This document shows, in pieces, positions 1 to 8,400 of a stretch of 64,000 bases of DNA (the stretch's first letter is position 1; each line of letters begins with the position of its first letter). The DNA lies in NCBI GenBank assembly GCA_910587865.1, contig CAJUNX010000010.1, positions 42,786 to 106,785 of the forward strand, read 5' to 3'. This stretch comes from an uncultured Roseburia sp. GTDB lineage: Bacteria; Bacillota; Clostridia; Lachnospirales; Lachnospiraceae. The notes beneath the pieces were generated by a model. It worked only from the letters and a program-made list of their open reading frames with translations. It was not told the origin of the DNA and ran no database searches. The position numbers and the translations under genes were made by a program.

Positions 1-1438
1 TATCCTCCTCGGTCTCAAGCGTGATCAGAAGATCCCGGCCGCGCACCTGCGCTTTTACTTTCTTAAACTTCTGCTTGTGGCTCTGGTCGATCGCGTTTGA
101 CACGCGCAGAATCGCCGAGAGCTTCGCCACTGTCAGATAGCTCTCCTGATCCAGCCGGTCCGCCACCTCCCGGTATTCCGGAAGCGCAAGACGATTGTAG
201 AGCACGGTGCTCGCGACTATTTCACGCTCCCGGTGCGACATCCCGATGATCTCCGACGAGAGGATGATGTCATACGCACACTGCGCCGCGTTTGCGACGC
301 TGATATATTTGCCGCAGTCGTGCAAAATCGTCGCCACCTTAAGCAGCAGGCGCTGCCGCCTTCCGAGTCCGTGTTCCTTTTTCATCGTGTCAAAAATCAG
401 AACCGAGATCTCAGAAAGCGTATCGACATGCGGCGAATCGCTCATATACCGCCTGGAAAGGCTTCTCGCCGCGGAGAGGATATCCGCCTCAAAATCATGC
501 GCCTGTCTGCTCTGCTTGTGCCGTCCCGCATAGTCGCAGGCGATGCCGTCCGCCATGATCACCCCGGGCGCCCATAGCGATTTTGCCCCGAGCATCTGTG
601 CGACGCACTGGCAGATAATCATATACGGCACAATCAGCGCGTCGCTCTCATTTGACAGTCCGATGTCCTCGGAAATCTGCGCGAGGCTTTTGCGCGCAAG
701 CTTTTCCAGGTAGCGGATAAATTTCTGGATATCGACGGTTTTATTGTCATGATTCTTCTCCATCCTCTGCACAAGCTCCGAGGTGTAGTCACCCATCACA
801 ATCAGGTACTCCACACTGCTCTCGTTCAGATAGATCTTGCGGAAGGTCTGAAGCTCCTTTGCCGCCATCTCCCCGATCTGAAGCTCATACTGCGCGAGGT
901 TGCTGCTTTTTGACTCGAGCTGCTCGCGCATCCGCATCGCGCCGAGTCCGAGGTGCTGCGTGGTGACGACGTCTCCGTCCGAAAAGACCGTGATCTGGAG
1001 ACCCGCGCCGCCGATATCCACCACCGCCGCACTCTTTTTGATCATCTCCTCAAATTCCTCGCGCACCGCAACCGACTGGTAGCTGACGAACCGGTGTTCC
1101 GAATTGCTCAGAACATGCACGTTAAGTCCCGTGCGCAGCCGGATCTGCTCTAAAATAAACAATTCATTTGAAATGTCGCGCAGCACCGCGGAGGCATATG
1201 CCTCGCAGGCGTCCACCTGATATTCCTTCATGATTTTTGTAAATTCCAGGAGCGTGTCGCAGAGGGATTCCACCAGCTCATAGCCGATGCTGTTTTTGGA
1301 ATAGGCGTCCCGGCCAAGCTCAATCCGTCTGCGCACATAGTCAATTCCGCGCATTTTTTTCTTCTCCGGCATCTCAAAAATCTTTAAGCTCACCTCATAG
1401 GAGCCGATATAAATCGCTGCAAACGTATGTACTGCCAT
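1..1438 (-). CDS. Ppx/GppA phosphatase with C-terminal HD domain (partial)
   Basis: Reading leftward from ATG at 1438 gives a protein starting MAVHTFAAIYIGSYEVSLKI. It has the actin-like ATPase fold of exopolyphosphatase/pppGpp phosphohydrolases: a first phosphate-binding segment (AAIYIGSYEVSLKI), then VVDIGGAGLQITVF as the second glycine motif. The C-terminal part carries HD-type residues (ATILHDCGKYI and ISVANAAQC), the layout of long Ppx/GppA-HD proteins that act on polyphosphate or (p)ppGpp. The first motif has IYIGS rather than the usual ID-G-S/T, so catalytic competence is uncertain. An AGAGGTAAG ribosome site precedes the start. The 3' end lies outside the window. Family call is good; substrate is inference. 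Confidence 0.8.
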   Translation of the reverse strand, partial: MAVHTFAAIYIGSYEVSLKIFEMPEKKKMRGIDYVRRRIELGRDAYSKNSIGYELVESLCDTLLEFTKIMKEYQVDACEAYASAVLRDISNELFILEQIRLRTGLNVHVLSNSEHRFVSYQSVAVREEFEEMIKKSAAVVDIGGAGLQITVFSDGDVVTTQHLGLGAMRMREQLESKSSNLAQYELQIGEMAAKELQTFRKIYLNESSVEYLIVMGDYTSELVQRMEKNHDNKTVDIQKFIRYLEKLARKSLAQISEDIGLSNESDALIVPYMIICQCVAQMLGAKSLWAPGVIMADGIACDYAGRHKQSRQAHDFEADILSAARSLSRRYMSDSPHVDTLSEISVLIFDTMKKEHGLGRRQRLLLKVATILHDCGKYISVANAAQCAYDIILSSEIIGMSHREREIVASTVLYNRLALPEYREVADRLDQESYLTVAKLSAILRVSNAIDQSHKQKFKKVKAQVRGRDLLITLETEED

Positions 1439-1489
1439 CACTCTTACCTCTTTCCGTTCTTTTGAACATACTGTTTTTCGTTCTTCCCC

Positions 1490-2782
1490 TCACATCTGTC
1501 CGAGCAGGTAATTGATAAACTGCTGCGCCGTTCTTCCGGACAGTCCTCCGTGGGAGAGCTCCCAGCGGTTCGCCTCCAGAAGCAGCGTCTCCGGGTCCGT
1601 CTTCACCTGATATCGTTCGGCAAGTGCCGTCACAATCTTCTGGAATTCCTTTTTGTCCGGAGCCCCGTAATAGATCGTAACGCCGAACCGCGCATAGAGC
1701 GAGAGCTTCTCCTGCACCGTATCCGAGGTGTGCATGTCTTCCCTCGTCTCCTCCTTGTCGGAATAATTCTCGCGGATCAGATGCCTGCGGTTCGAGGTCG
1801 CATAGATCAGCACATTTTCCGGTTTTCGCTCAAGTCCGCCCTCGATCACCGCCTTTAAATATTTGTATTCGGTCTCGAATTCCTCAAAAGAAAGGTCATC
1901 CATATAGATGATAAACCGGTAATTCCGGTTCTTAATCTGCGTAATGATATCGTTCAAATCACAGAATTGATGTTTATATACCTCAATCAGACGCAGCCCT
2001 CTGTCGTAATACTGATTGGCGATCGCCTTGATGCTGGTGGATTTTCCGGTTCCGGCATCCCCGTATAGCAGGCAGTTGTTGGCCTCCTTCCCGCTCACAA
2101 AAGCCTCCGTGTTGTCGATGAGCTTTTTCTTTGCGAGATCATACCCCACGAGATCATCGAGCGTCACATGCGCGATATTGGTGATCGGGATAATCTTCGC
2201 CCCGGTATCCGTATGCTCCACGCGGAACGCCTTGTGCAGTCCGAGCCGCCCGACGCCGAATTCCCGGTAAAACTCCGTGACCGCATGGCCGAATGCCTCC
2301 ACGGTCTTCGCCTCTTTTAAGTGCAGGGCGAGCTCTTTGATCCGGTCTCTGATCCGCCGGTTAAATTCCCGTCCGGCGCACGGTGTTCCCCGGTAGTTCT
2401 GAATGCTCTGCATACAGTCCACGTCAAAGCAGTTTCCGAGCAGCGTGAGGTCGAAGTTAAAATACTCCATCAGAATGCGGAAATCATGCGCCGCAATTTC
2501 GCTGATCGAACCTTCCGCCGCCCCCCGGATCTCGCAGGCGCGGCTGTAGGCGTTCTCGTGGTTTACCAGCAGAAACGCGATATAATTCTGCCAGAGATTC
2601 CCCGTAAACCCGTGGCTTGCGGCGAGCTCGAGAAGCGATCCGAGACACTTGTAGAGAAGACTTTCCACATCCTCCCTGCTGTGCGCTTTGTTCTGATAAT
2701 GTTCCATGATCCAGGTCATGTCGTAAAACAAGTCTCCGTTTTTAAACTCTCTGTATAGGATCAGATTTTTTCTGTTTTTCAT
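1490..2782 (-). CDS. DUF815-family AAA-type ATPase
   Basis: A 430-residue protein with a central P-loop (LYGDAGTGKST) followed by a Walker-B-like acidic run (FIIYMDDLSFEEFE) and a YATSNRRHL sensor segment, the arrangement of the DUF815 group of AAA ATPases common in Firmicutes. The N-terminal ~200 residues are an uncharacterised helical region. The start is set at 2782 because a GGGAG ribosome site lies 7 nt upstream of that ATG; an in-frame ATG at 2809 has no such site. The biological role of the family is not established. It lies 51 nt upstream of the Ppx gene in the same direction and may be co-transcribed with it. Confidence 0.8.
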   Translation of the reverse strand: MKNRKNLILYREFKNGDLFYDMTWIMEHYQNKAHSREDVESLLYKCLGSLLELAASHGFTGNLWQNYIAFLLVNHENAYSRACEIRGAAEGSISEIAAHDFRILMEYFNFDLTLLGNCFDVDCMQSIQNYRGTPCAGREFNRRIRDRIKELALHLKEAKTVEAFGHAVTEFYREFGVGRLGLHKAFRVEHTDTGAKIIPITNIAHVTLDDLVGYDLAKKKLIDNTEAFVSGKEANNCLLYGDAGTGKSTSIKAIANQYYDRGLRLIEVYKHQFCDLNDIITQIKNRNYRFIIYMDDLSFEEFETEYKYLKAVIEGGLERKPENVLIYATSNRRHLIRENYSDKEETREDMHTSDTVQEKLSLYARFGVTIYYGAPDKKEFQKIVTALAERYQVKTDPETLLLEANRWELSHGGLSGRTAQQFINYLLGQM

Positions 2783-2800
2783 GTGAACTCTCCCTTCTGT

Positions 2801-2853
2801 CTGGTACAACGGAAAAGGTCAGGGTGTTCGTTACTTATTATTCGTTGTACTAG
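2801..2853. repeat. 11-bp inverted repeat at the pheA stop
   Basis: CTGGTACAACG (2801-2811) is repeated inverted as CGTTGTACTAG (2843-2853) with one wobble, separated by 31 nt. The right arm overlaps the last codons of pheA and the left arm lies just upstream of the DUF815 start. It could form a weak hairpin between the two genes; there is no T-run, so an ordinary terminator is unlikely. Confidence 0.4.
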
Positions 2854-3980
2854 TAGCTTCCAAGTATCTTAAACCGGATACTTTCCGCCTTTAGACCCGT
2901 CAGCGCATTCAGGACGGCCGCATCGCCGAGATTTCCCTCAAAATCCACAAAAAAGCGGTATTCCCAGGCCCTGCCCGGCACCGGTCTCGACTCGATGTGG
3001 TTCATGTTGATCCCGTTATAGATAAAATGCGACAGCATGTGGTACAGCGAGCCGCTCTCATGCCGGATCTCAAAACAGACGCTTGTCTTTTTCGCATCCT
3101 TTTTATAGATATGCTGTCCGGTCACAATGATAAAACGGGTGGCATTCGTCTGATTGTCCTGAATGCCTCCCTTTAAGATCTTAAGGCCGTAAATTCCGGC
3201 ATTTAAGCTGCTCGCAATCGCCGCCTTATGCCGCATCCCGTCCTCTTTCACCTTCTGTGCCGCTCCTGCGGTATTCCTCATGCTGTGACGCTCCCACTCC
3301 CGGTGTTCCTCCAGATACTTCGCGCACTGCATCAGCGCCTGCGGGTGGGAATAGACGTCCGTGATATCCGAAAGCGCTGCATCCGGCAGTCCCAAAAGCG
3401 CGTGGCTGACCGGAAGCACCTGCTCGCCCACGATGCAGTGATCGTACTCCGCCAAAAGATCATAATTCTCCGATACGATACCGGCCGAAGAATTCTCGAT
3501 CGGAAGCACCGCATAACCGGCCTCTCCCTTTGTGATCGCCTCCATCGCATCGCGCCAGGTCTCCACGTGATAGCTGTCCGCATCCACGCCGAAATACTGC
3601 TGGAGCGCCAGCTGGGCATACGCGCCCTCCACTCCCTGAAAAACAATCCGCGCGTTCCTGTAATCCGGCGCGTCCACCTCCGAAAAATCCGGCTTTTCAG
3701 CCGCCCCGTGCTCCGCGAGCAGCTGGTACTGACGCTTCCTGCTCACAGACATGATCTGCTCGAACAGTTCACGGACCGCAAGACGCGCAAATCCGTCGCC
3801 GACCGGCTCCGTGAGCGCGGCAAGCTTTGCGAGTTCGCGTTCTCTGTCAAGCACCGGCTTCCCTGTCCGTATCTTGTACTCCGCCACCTCCGCGGTGATT
3901 CCCATCCGCTCCTGATAAAGCCGTGTGATCTGCCGGTCAATCCGGTCAATCTCATCCCTCAACTCCAGTAAATCCTTCAT
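2850..3980 (-). CDS. pheA: Bifunctional chorismate mutase / prephenate dehydratase (P-protein)
   Basis: A 376-residue fusion. Residues ~1-85 are an AroQ chorismate mutase (LLELRDEIDRIDRQI, then TAEVAEYKIRTGKPVLDRERE). The middle is a prephenate dehydratase (VFQGVEGAYAQLALQQYFG; VLPIENSSAGIV; the NATRFIIV motif appears as TNATRFIIVT). The end is an ACT domain with the ESRP phenylalanine-binding motif (INMNHIESRPVPG). It converts chorismate to phenylpyruvate in the cytosol and is expected to be feedback-inhibited by phenylalanine. ATG at 3980 is preferred because GAGG sits 7 nt upstream; the frame stays open to 4022. No T-box leader is visible. Confidence 0.95.
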   Translation of the reverse strand: MKDLLELRDEIDRIDRQITRLYQERMGITAEVAEYKIRTGKPVLDRERELAKLAALTEPVGDGFARLAVRELFEQIMSVSRKRQYQLLAEHGAAEKPDFSEVDAPDYRNARIVFQGVEGAYAQLALQQYFGVDADSYHVETWRDAMEAITKGEAGYAVLPIENSSAGIVSENYDLLAEYDHCIVGEQVLPVSHALLGLPDAALSDITDVYSHPQALMQCAKYLEEHREWERHSMRNTAGAAQKVKEDGMRHKAAIASSLNAGIYGLKILKGGIQDNQTNATRFIIVTGQHIYKKDAKKTSVCFEIRHESGSLYHMLSHFIYNGINMNHIESRPVPGRAWEYRFFVDFEGNLGDAAVLNALTGLKAESIRFKILGSY

Positions 3981-4007
3981 AACTGACCTCTTCGCAAAAA
4001 AATTGTC

Positions 4008-4038
4008 GTTCAGCACATTCATGCAGGCATGGCTGAAC
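4008..4038. repeat. Palindromic element upstream of pheA
   Basis: GTTCAGC (4008-4014) and GCTGAAC (4032-4038) are perfect inverted arms around a 17-nt middle containing CATGCAGGCATG. It lies 28 nt upstream of the pheA start codon, so it would be a hairpin in the pheA leader or a protein-binding palindrome. The same arms bound a longer element at 5325-5474. Confidence 0.5.
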
Positions 4039-4085
4039 TTTTACTTATAATAATAGTACATTCAAATCCTAATGACAAGAGACCC

Positions 4086-4115
4086 TTGCAAGATATTACA
4101 GAAAAATGTTATAAT
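4086..4115 (+). promoter_or_regulatory. Sigma-A-type promoter for the DUF5050 gene
   Basis: TTGCAA at 4086-4091 and a perfect TATAAT at 4110-4115 are separated by 18 nt. The expected start lies ~40 nt upstream of the ATG at 4160. Confidence 0.75.
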
Positions 4116-4159
4116 AGCATATAACAGTTTACATGAATGAGGAAAGAAGGATAACCATT

Positions 4160-5200
4160 ATGAAAAAGCTGATTCCAGTCGTACTGTTTCTCCTGATCCT
4201 GCTCCTTGCCATCGGAGGCGGTATCTACTATCATTTTTCACACAAAACCAAAGAAAACGACGGTTATGTCAACGGCAACACGCCCGGCAATCTCTACAAT
4301 GAAGGGCTGATCTGCGAGTATGACGGCATCATCTATTTTGCCAATCCCTCGGACGGCGATAAGCTCTACTCCATGAATGCTTCGGGCGGCAGTCTCACAA
4401 AGCTCTCGGACGATATCGTCTCCTATATCAACGCGGACGAAAACTATCTTTACTATGTCCGTAATAATGTCGGGGGCGGCGGTATATTTTCCTTCCTCAA
4501 TATCAACACAAACAGTCTCTGCCGGATGGACCGCACCAGCGGAAAGGGACGGGAATCCGTGCTGGTGCTTGACACCGATGCCTGCCTTTACGCATCCCTG
4601 GTCGGCAATTACGTCTATTACCTGCACTACGACAAGGAGACCGCAACCACGCTATACAAGGTAAAAATCGACGGCGAGGAACGGCAGAAGGTAAGCGACA
4701 GCCCCATCTTTACCTGCTGCGCGATCGGACAGTATATCTATCACAACGGCACTGACATTGACCACTACATATGGCGTATGGATACCGTGAATGAAGATGC
4801 CGTCGGCATGATCTACGGCGGCAACTGCTGGATGCCCATCGTCACGGAAGACGAATCCACCGCATGGTTTATCGACTGTGATAACGGATATAAGCTGGCG
4901 AGGGTCGATCTCGAAACGGAAGAAAAGGTTCTTCTGACAAAAGACCGCATCGACTGGTACAATCTCTGCGGGGACTATATTTACTACCAGAAAAGCGACC
5001 GTGAACACCCTGCAATCTGCCGGATGAACACGGACGGAAGCGACGTTGAAGTGCTTATGGAAGGAAATTACCGGAATCTCTGCGCCTCCTCCTCCTTCGT
5101 CACCTTCCGCGAATACACCTACGGCGACGCCTATTATATCGAAAATACCCCGGGGGCGAAAGTGATGCCGTTTGATCCGGGGATTGCCGCGGAGGATTAA
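4160..5200 (+). CDS. Membrane-anchored DUF5050-type beta-propeller protein
   Basis: A 346-residue protein with an N-terminal transmembrane anchor (LIPVVLFLLILLLAIGGGIY) and a short basic start, then an extracytoplasmic domain of repeating strands such as YFANPSDGDKLYSMNASG, YYVRNN, LCRMDRTSGKG and AICRMNTDGSD. This Y-x-N...L-x-R-M-D/N-x-D/S-G pattern is typical of DUF5050/6-bladed propeller proteins of Clostridia. The function is unknown; display of a protein-interaction surface outside the membrane is inference. The start at 4160 follows an AGAAGG site; an in-frame ATG at 4133 lacks one. It has its own promoter and terminator and is the only rightward gene before 19.8 kb. Confidence 0.75.
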   Translation: MKKLIPVVLFLLILLLAIGGGIYYHFSHKTKENDGYVNGNTPGNLYNEGLICEYDGIIYFANPSDGDKLYSMNASGGSLTKLSDDIVSYINADENYLYYVRNNVGGGGIFSFLNINTNSLCRMDRTSGKGRESVLVLDTDACLYASLVGNYVYYLHYDKETATTLYKVKIDGEERQKVSDSPIFTCCAIGQYIYHNGTDIDHYIWRMDTVNEDAVGMIYGGNCWMPIVTEDESTAWFIDCDNGYKLARVDLETEEKVLLTKDRIDWYNLCGDYIYYQKSDREHPAICRMNTDGSDVEVLMEGNYRNLCASSSFVTFREYTYGDAYYIENTPGAKVMPFDPGIAAED

Positions 5201-5265
5201 TACCGTTCCTTTGGAAACGACGTTCTGCTGCGCGACAGTCCCATCCCTGCACCTGTGAGAAAACC

Positions 5266-5309
5266 GGGACGCGGCAGCTGTCACACAGCTGCCGCGTCCC
5301 GCTTTTTGT
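5266..5309. terminator. Bidirectional rho-independent terminator
   Basis: A perfect 15-bp stem (5266-5280 with 5286-5300) around TCACA is followed on the + strand by GCTTTTTGTT, and on the - strand by GGTTTTCTC. It can end both the DUF5050 gene and the leftward polC operon. Confidence 0.9.
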
Positions 5310-5324
5310 TCGTTAAAAGTTAAC

Positions 5325-5474
5325 GTTCAGCCCGCGTCATTCGCAAGGGCGCCAATGGTTCTTTCCCGTCGCTCCGCGATTAACCCTGCCCATTTACGGG
5401 CGCTCCGCTTATGCTTCGCGAAATGTGCTGTTCATGCGGGCATGATTCACCCATTTCGCAACGCATGGCTGAAC
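5325..5474. repeat. 150-bp palindromic, MITE-like element
   Basis: The outer arms GTTCAGCC (5325 on) and GGCTGAAC (to 5474) continue inwards as an imperfect inverted repeat of about 25 nt on each side (left CGCGTCATTCGCAAGGG, right CCCATTTCGCAACGCATG). The interior contains TTCATGCGGGCATG, close to the middle of the shorter palindrome at 4008-4038. There is no coding potential; it fills the gap between the shared terminator and the polC stop. Miniature inverted-repeat element is the best description, by inference. Confidence 0.45.
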
Positions 5475-5477
5475 TTT

Positions 5478-8400
5478 TTAGTGAAAATCGAACAGCGAGA
5501 GCTGATTCGACTCCGGCAGATCCCCGAGCAGCCCGAGATCCCCCATCAGGTCGATCACGGTCTTCGTCGCCTTCGTGCGCTGCCTGAAATCATCCTTTGA
5601 CAAAAACTTCCCGTCCCTGGCGGCCTCCGCAACCGCAATCGCCGCGTTATCTCCCATTCCCTCGATGGAATTGAGCGCCGGCATCAGCTTCCCGTCGATG
5701 ATCTGAAAACGGTCGGGTTTCGCCCGGTAAATATCGATCGGCGTAAATTCAAACCCTCTCGCATACATCTCCTGCACGATCTTCATATCGCGGTAGACAT
5801 CCTGCTCCTTTTTCGAGAGCGCGTCCTTCCTGCGCGTGTAGTCCTTATAGAAATACTCCAGGCGCTCCTTTCCCTGACACATGATCTCATAGTCGAAACC
5901 GGTCGCGCGGATCGAAAAATACGACGCGTAATAGGCCAGCGGGTAAAATACCTTGCAGTAAGCGATCCGCCAGGCCATCATGACATATGCCGCGGCGTGC
6001 GCCTTCGGGAACATATACTTGATCTTTTTGCACGACCAGATATACCAGTCCGGCACGTCGTGCGCGAGCATCTCCTTCTCCCAGTCTTCTTTTAACCCCT
6101 TTCCCTTTCGCACGGATTCCATGATCGTGAAGGACTGCTCGCTGTCTAAGCCCATCTGGATCAGATAAATCATGATATCGTCGCGGGTGCAGATCGCCGT
6201 GGAGATCGTGGCCTTGCCCTGCTCGATCAGCGTCTGCGCATTGCCCAGCCACACGTCCGTCCCATGCGAAAGGCCCGAGATCCGGACCAGATCGGAAAAT
6301 TCCTGCGGCTTCGCGTCGATGACCATCTGCATGGCAAACTCGGTTCCGAATTCCGGGATCCCCAGGCACCCGAGCGGGATGCCGTGAATCTCCTCCGGCG
6401 TCACGCCGAGTGCGGACGTATCTTTAAACAGCGACATCACAGACTCATCATCAAGCGGGATCGTCGTCGGATCGATGCCCGTCAGATCCTGCAGCATACG
6501 GATCATCGTCGGATCATCGTGCCCGAGAATATCAAGCTTTAAGAGATTGTGGTCGATGGAGTGATAATCAAAATGCGTCGTCACGGTCGCCGTCGTCATA
6601 TCGTTTGCCGGATGCTGTACCGGTGTGAAGGTGTGAATCTCCTCCCCCACCGGAAGCACGACGATTCCCCCCGGGTGCTGTCCCGTGGTTCTCCGCACGC
6701 CCACGCAGCCCTGCACGATCCGGTCAATCTCACAATTACGTTTATGGATGCCGCGTTCCTCATAATATTTTTTGATATAGCCGAACGCAGTCTTATCCGC
6801 CAGCGTGCCGATCGTGCCCGCGCGGAAGGTCTGGCCGTACCCGAAGATCACCTCGCAGTAGGCGTGCGCCTTACTCTGATATTCCCCGGAAAAATTGAGG
6901 TCGATATCCGGCTCCTTATTTCCTTTAAAGCCCAGGAATGTCTCGAACGGGATGTCAAACCCGTCCTTCACCAGCATCCGTCCGCAGACCGGGCAGATTT
7001 TATCCGGCATGTCACAGCCGCTCCGACCGGAAAATGCCTTCACCTCCGGCGAGTCAAAATCGCTGTAGTGGCAGGAGGTGCAGCGGTAGTGCGCCTGTAA
7101 GGGATTGACCTCCGTGATCCCGGCCATCGTCGCCGCAAAAGACGAACCGACCGATCCGCGGGAACCGACAAGATAGCCGTCCTCATTTGATTTCCACACC
7201 AGCTTCTGCGCGATGATATACATCACGGCGTAACCGTTTGAAATGATCGAATTCAGCTCGCGGTCCAGCCGCTCCTTCACAATCACCGGAAGCTCGTCCC
7301 CGTACATACTGCGCGCTTTTGTATAACAGATATCCCGCAGCATCTGATCGGAATTCTCTATCACGGGCGGACATTTGTCGGGCCGCACCGGCGAGATCTT
7401 CTCACACATATCGGCAATCCGGTTCGGGTTTGTGATCACGACCTCCTCCGCCTTTTCACTGCCCAGGTACTCGAATTCCTTTAACATCTCCTCCGTCGTC
7501 CGGAGAAACAGCGGCGCCTGCTCGTCCGCATCCTTAAATCCCTTGCCCGCCATGATGATCCGGCGGTATACCTCATCCTCCGGATCCAGAAAATGTACGT
7601 CGCAGGTGGCGACGACCGGACGGTCAAAGGTTTCCCCAAGCTTTACGATCCGGCGGTTGATGTCAAGAATCTCCTCCTCCGAATTCACCGGCTCCCTGTC
7701 GCTTTTTAACATAAACGCGTTATTTCCGAGCGGCTGAATCTCCAGGTAGTCGTAGAACTTTACCAGCCGGATAATCTCTTCCTCCGGACGGCCGTTTAAA
7801 ATGGCCCGGTAGAGCTCTCCCGCCTCGCAGGCGGACCCGAGCAGAAGTCCCTCCCTGTGGCGCACGAGCTGGCTTTTGGGAATCCTCGGCCTGCTGTGAT
7901 AATAATTCAGATGGGACATCGACACCAGGCGGTAGAGATTGATGCGCCCGATGTCATTTGTCGCAAGGAGAATCGCATGGTAGGTCGGCATCTTCTGAAT
8001 CGCCGCCGGGGATGATGCGCCCATCTGATTGATCCCGTCAAGCGTGGACACGCCTCTGTCCTCTAACATCTTTAGAAACTTTATAAAAATCTGCGCCGTA
8101 CACGCCGCGTCATCGACCGCGCGGTGGTGATGGTCCAGCAGAACGCCGAGCGCCTTTGCCACCGTATCCAGCTTAAACCGGTTTAAGTTTGGCAGAAGCA
8201 GACGCGCGAGCGCCACCGTGTCGATCACGGTATAGTCGCACGGCAGCCCCTCCCGCTTACAGTTTGCCGCGATAAAGCTCATGTCAAAATCCGCGTTGTG
8301 CGCCACCATAACCGCATCTTTACAGAATTCCATGAACTGCGGCAGAATCTCCCCGATCTTCGGCGCGTCCATCACCATATCGTCCCGGATCGAGGTCAGC

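Noticed and set aside
3981..4060. T-box or phenylalanine attenuator for pheA
   Set aside because: The leader is too short and lacks the T-box sequence and any Phe-rich leader peptide; only the palindrome is present.
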